Assembly (NCBI RefSeq): GCF_014204625.1
Contig: NZ_JACHLU010000003.1
Span: 124,001-188,000 of the forward strand
Source: Gillisella vitis
GTDB taxonomy: Bacteria > Pseudomonadota > Alphaproteobacteria > Rhizobiales > Rhizobiaceae
Direction: 5' to 3'
Length of the DNA: 64,000 nucleotides
Part shown: positions 61,951 through 64,000 of the stretch, piece after piece
How the letters are laid out: the number at the start of each line of letters is the position of its first letter
How positions within the stretch are numbered: position 1 is the first letter of the stretch
Made by a program: the position numbers and the translations under genes
The notes under the pieces: model-generated
What the model was told of the DNA's origin: nothing
Seen by the model: the letters and a program-made list of their open reading frames with translations, nothing else
Databases searched by the model: none

Positions 61951-64000
61951 GTGACCATCATCAATGCTGCCGGACAGGACGTTCTGAACACTGCCACATT
62001 GACCTCGGAGGAAAGCCGCGCCACGGCAACGCCGATGATGGAACAGTATATCGAGATCAAGGCCAATAATCCCGGCTCGCTGCTGTTTTACCGGATGGGC
62101 GATTTCTACGAGCTGTTTTTTGAAGATGCGGTGGAAGCATCGCGCGCCCTTGGCATTACGCTGACCAAGCGAGGGCAGCATCTGGGCCATGATATTCCCA
62201 TGTGCGGCGTGCCGGTGCACGCATCCGATGATTATTTGCAGCGGTTGATTGCCCTTGGTTATCGGGTTGCGGTCTGTGAGCAGATGGAAGACCCGGCTGA
62301 AGCCAAGAAACGCGGCTCCAAATCCGTGGTCAAGCGCGGCGTGGTGCGCTTGGTGACGCCCGGTACGTTGACCGAAGAAAAGCTGCTGTCGCCCTCCGAG
62401 ACCAATTATCTGATGGCGCTTGCCCGTGTGCGCGGTGGTGCAGAAGAGCTGGCACTGGCATGGATTGATATTTCCACCGGCGTTTTCCGGCTGGCAGAGA
62501 CCAATGCCACCCGCCTTCTGGCCGATATTTTCCGCATTGATCCGCGTGAAGTGATTGTTGCCGACAATCTCATGCAGGACGCAGAACTGAAGCCGGTGTT
62601 TGACGTGCTGGGCCGTATGGTGGTGCCGCAGCCTGCGGTGTTGTTTGATAGCGCTTCGGCAGAAGGGCGTATGACCCGGTATTTTGAGGTGCAGACGCTG
62701 GATGGTTTTGGCAGTTTTTCGCGGCCAGAGCTTGCTGCCGCCGCCGCAGCCATTGCCTATGTGGAAAAAACCCAGATTTCCGAGCGCCCGCCGCTGGGCC
62801 TGCCCGAGCGGCAATCGTCTTCCTCGACGCTGTTTATCGATGCTGCCACCCGTGGCAATCTGGAACTGGTGAAAACCCTCTCTGGCCAGCGTGAAGGTTC
62901 GTTGCTCAATGCCATTGATCGAACCGTCACGGGTGGCGGTGCGCGGTTGATGGCAGAGCGGCTGATGTCGCCACTGACCGATGTCGAGGCGATTGCGGAT
63001 CGTCAGGATGCGGTTGCTTATTTCCTGACCGATAATTTCCTGACAGAGCGGCTGCGGGAGCTGTTGAAACGCGCACCCGATATGCCGCGTGCGCTCTCAC
63101 GGCTGGCCCTCGATCGGGGTGGGCCGCGCGATCTGGCGGCGATCCGCCAGGGCTTGATCGTGGCGTCAGATGTCGCAGGCCTGTTGCGGGGTGCCATCCT
63201 GCCGTCCGAACTTGCCACATCTCTGACCGATCTTGAAATGCTGTCGCCGTCGCTGGAATATCTGTTGCATTCAATGCTGGCCGATGAGCTTCCTTTGCTC
63301 AAGCGTGATGGCGGTTTCCTCAAGGAAGGGGCCGATGAGGCGCTGGATGAAGTGCGCGCCCTTCGGGATCAGTCGCGCCGGGTGATTGCCGGGCTGCAAT
63401 TGCAATATTCTGAAGACACGGGCGTGAAATCGCTGAAAATCAAGCACAATAATGTGCTGGGCTATTTCATTGAAGTGACCGCCAACAATGCTGGCCCACT
63501 GACGGAAGGCGAGGCCAAGGCCCGCTTCATTCATCGCCAATCCATGGCCAATGCCATGCGCTTTACCACCACGGAACTTGCCGATCTGGAAAGCCGCATT
63601 GCCAATGCGGGCGGGCAGGCGCTGGAGATTGAGCTGGCAGCCTTTGAGCGTATGCGGCTGGCGGTGGTGGCGGAAGCAGATGCCATCAAAAAAGCAGCCC
63701 GCGCGCTTTCCGTGATGGATGTGGCGGCAGGGCTTGCGGTTTTGGCGGAAGAGCAGGGCTATTGCCGCCCATTGGTGGATGATAGTCGGATGTTTGCCAT
63801 TGTCGCCGGTCGCCATCCGGTGGTGGAACAGGCGCTGAGAAAGCAGGCGGCAAGTCCGTTTATTGCCAATTCGTGCGATCTTTCACCAAAGTCCGGGCAA
63901 AAGGGTGGAGCCATCTGGATGCTGACCGGCCCGAATATGGGCGGTAAATCGACGTTTTTGCGCCAGAACGCGCTGATTGCCATTCTGGCGCAGATGGGCT
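61951..64000 (+). CDS. mutS: DNA mismatch repair protein MutS, partial
   Basis: The reading frame from GTG at 61951 is open for 683 codons to the right edge. An in-frame TAA nine bases upstream limits the start. The mismatch-binding domain I is clear ([32 protein letters not shown] with the Phe-x-Glu wedge as FYE), followed by [12 protein letters not shown], the lever region, and [16 protein letters not shown] (Walker A) just before the edge. The C-terminal half of the ATPase domain lies outside the window. It recognises mismatches and recruits MutL. Confidence 0.96.
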   Translation, partial: MTIINAAGQDVLNTATLTSEESRATATPMMEQYIEIKANNPGSLLFYRMGDFYELFFEDAVEASRALGITLTKRGQHLGHDIPMCGVPVHASDDYLQRLIALGYRVAVCEQMEDPAEAKKRGSKSVVKRGVVRLVTPGTLTEEKLLSPSETNYLMALARVRGGAEELALAWIDISTGVFRLAETNATRLLADIFRIDPREVIVADNLMQDAELKPVFDVLGRMVVPQPAVLFDSASAEGRMTRYFEVQTLDGFGSFSRPELAAAAAAIAYVEKTQISERPPLGLPERQSSSSTLFIDAATRGNLELVKTLSGQREGSLLNAIDRTVTGGGARLMAERLMSPLTDVEAIADRQDAVAYFLTDNFLTERLRELLKRAPDMPRALSRLALDRGGPRDLAAIRQGLIVASDVAGLLRGAILPSELATSLTDLEMLSPSLEYLLHSMLADELPLLKRDGGFLKEGADEALDEVRALRDQSRRVIAGLQLQYSEDTGVKSLKIKHNNVLGYFIEVTANNAGPLTEGEAKARFIHRQSMANAMRFTTTELADLESRIANAGGQALEIELAAFERMRLAVVAEADAIKKAARALSVMDVAAGLAVLAEEQGYCRPLVDDSRMFAIVAGRHPVVEQALRKQAASPFIANSCDLSPKSGQKGGAIWMLTGPNMGGKSTFLRQNALIAILAQMG

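Overview
The window is chromosomal DNA of an alphaproteobacterium, almost certainly Rhizobiaceae of the Agrobacterium/Allorhizobium/Rhizobium type. Evidence is the gene content and order (pyrF-pmtA-dnaN-rsmI-yraN, mutM-ubiE-ubiB-coaBC, rpsT-dnaA, lptCAB, hrcA-grpE, olsB-mutS), membrane-lipid genes typical of rhizobia (phosphatidylethanolamine methyltransferase PmtA, ornithine-lipid acyltransferase OlsB), an HWE-type kinase, and interspersed palindromic repeats of rhizobial type. The species cannot be named from the sequence alone. Nearly all of it is core chromosome; no phage, plasmid, integrase, transposase, CRISPR array, rRNA or tRNA was seen.

Layout. 0-5.4 kb: a three-gene minus-strand operon (SDR reductase, queG, glutathione transferase), divergent uppP, a tiny exported protein, an NDUFA9-like reductase and a DUF1330 protein. 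5.6-11 kb: an exported beta-helix protein, pyrF, pmtA, dnaN and rsmI-yraN. 11-15.3 kb: ugpBAEC, a glycerol-3-phosphate importer with a candidate Pho box, then a cupin protein and gshB. 17-24 kb: comM, an HWE histidine kinase, cysK, two divergent LysE-type exporters, a DUF3313 lipoprotein and dut. 24-30 kb: prfC, then otsA-otsB (trehalose synthesis) and riboswitch-controlled thiD, with two interspersed repeats at convergent gene ends. 30-35 kb: pirin, a glutamine amidotransferase and a LysR regulator divergent from a two-gene chromate transporter. 34-40 kb: coaBC, ubiB, ubiE, mutM and an enoyl-CoA hydratase. 40.5-43.5 kb: rpsT and dnaA, separated by a long leader rich in GANTC sites. 44.7-55 kb: rpoN-hpf-ptsN, grpE and hrcA, rph-rdgB-hemW, then lptB-lptA-lptC. 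55-64 kb: ihfB, lapA, a tandem palindromic repeat, two RNA methyltransferase genes with lspA, a soluble hybrid histidine kinase, olsB, and mutS cut by the right edge.

The genes support replication and repair (dnaA, dnaN, mutM, mutS, dut, rdgB), envelope building (uppP, lptABC, lspA, pmtA, olsB), translation and RNA modification (prfC, rpsT, rsmI, rph, hpf, queG), stress handling (grpE, hrcA, gshB, otsAB) and nitrogen/carbon regulation (rpoN, ptsN). No clearly undescribed multi-gene system was found. The most interesting points are structural: a palindromic element between prfC and otsA flanked by an exact 22-bp duplication that is the 3' end of both genes; an apparent inversion that has separated rpoN from lptB; a family of palindromic repeats at convergent gene ends; and a cluster of six CcrM (GANTC) sites upstream of dnaA.
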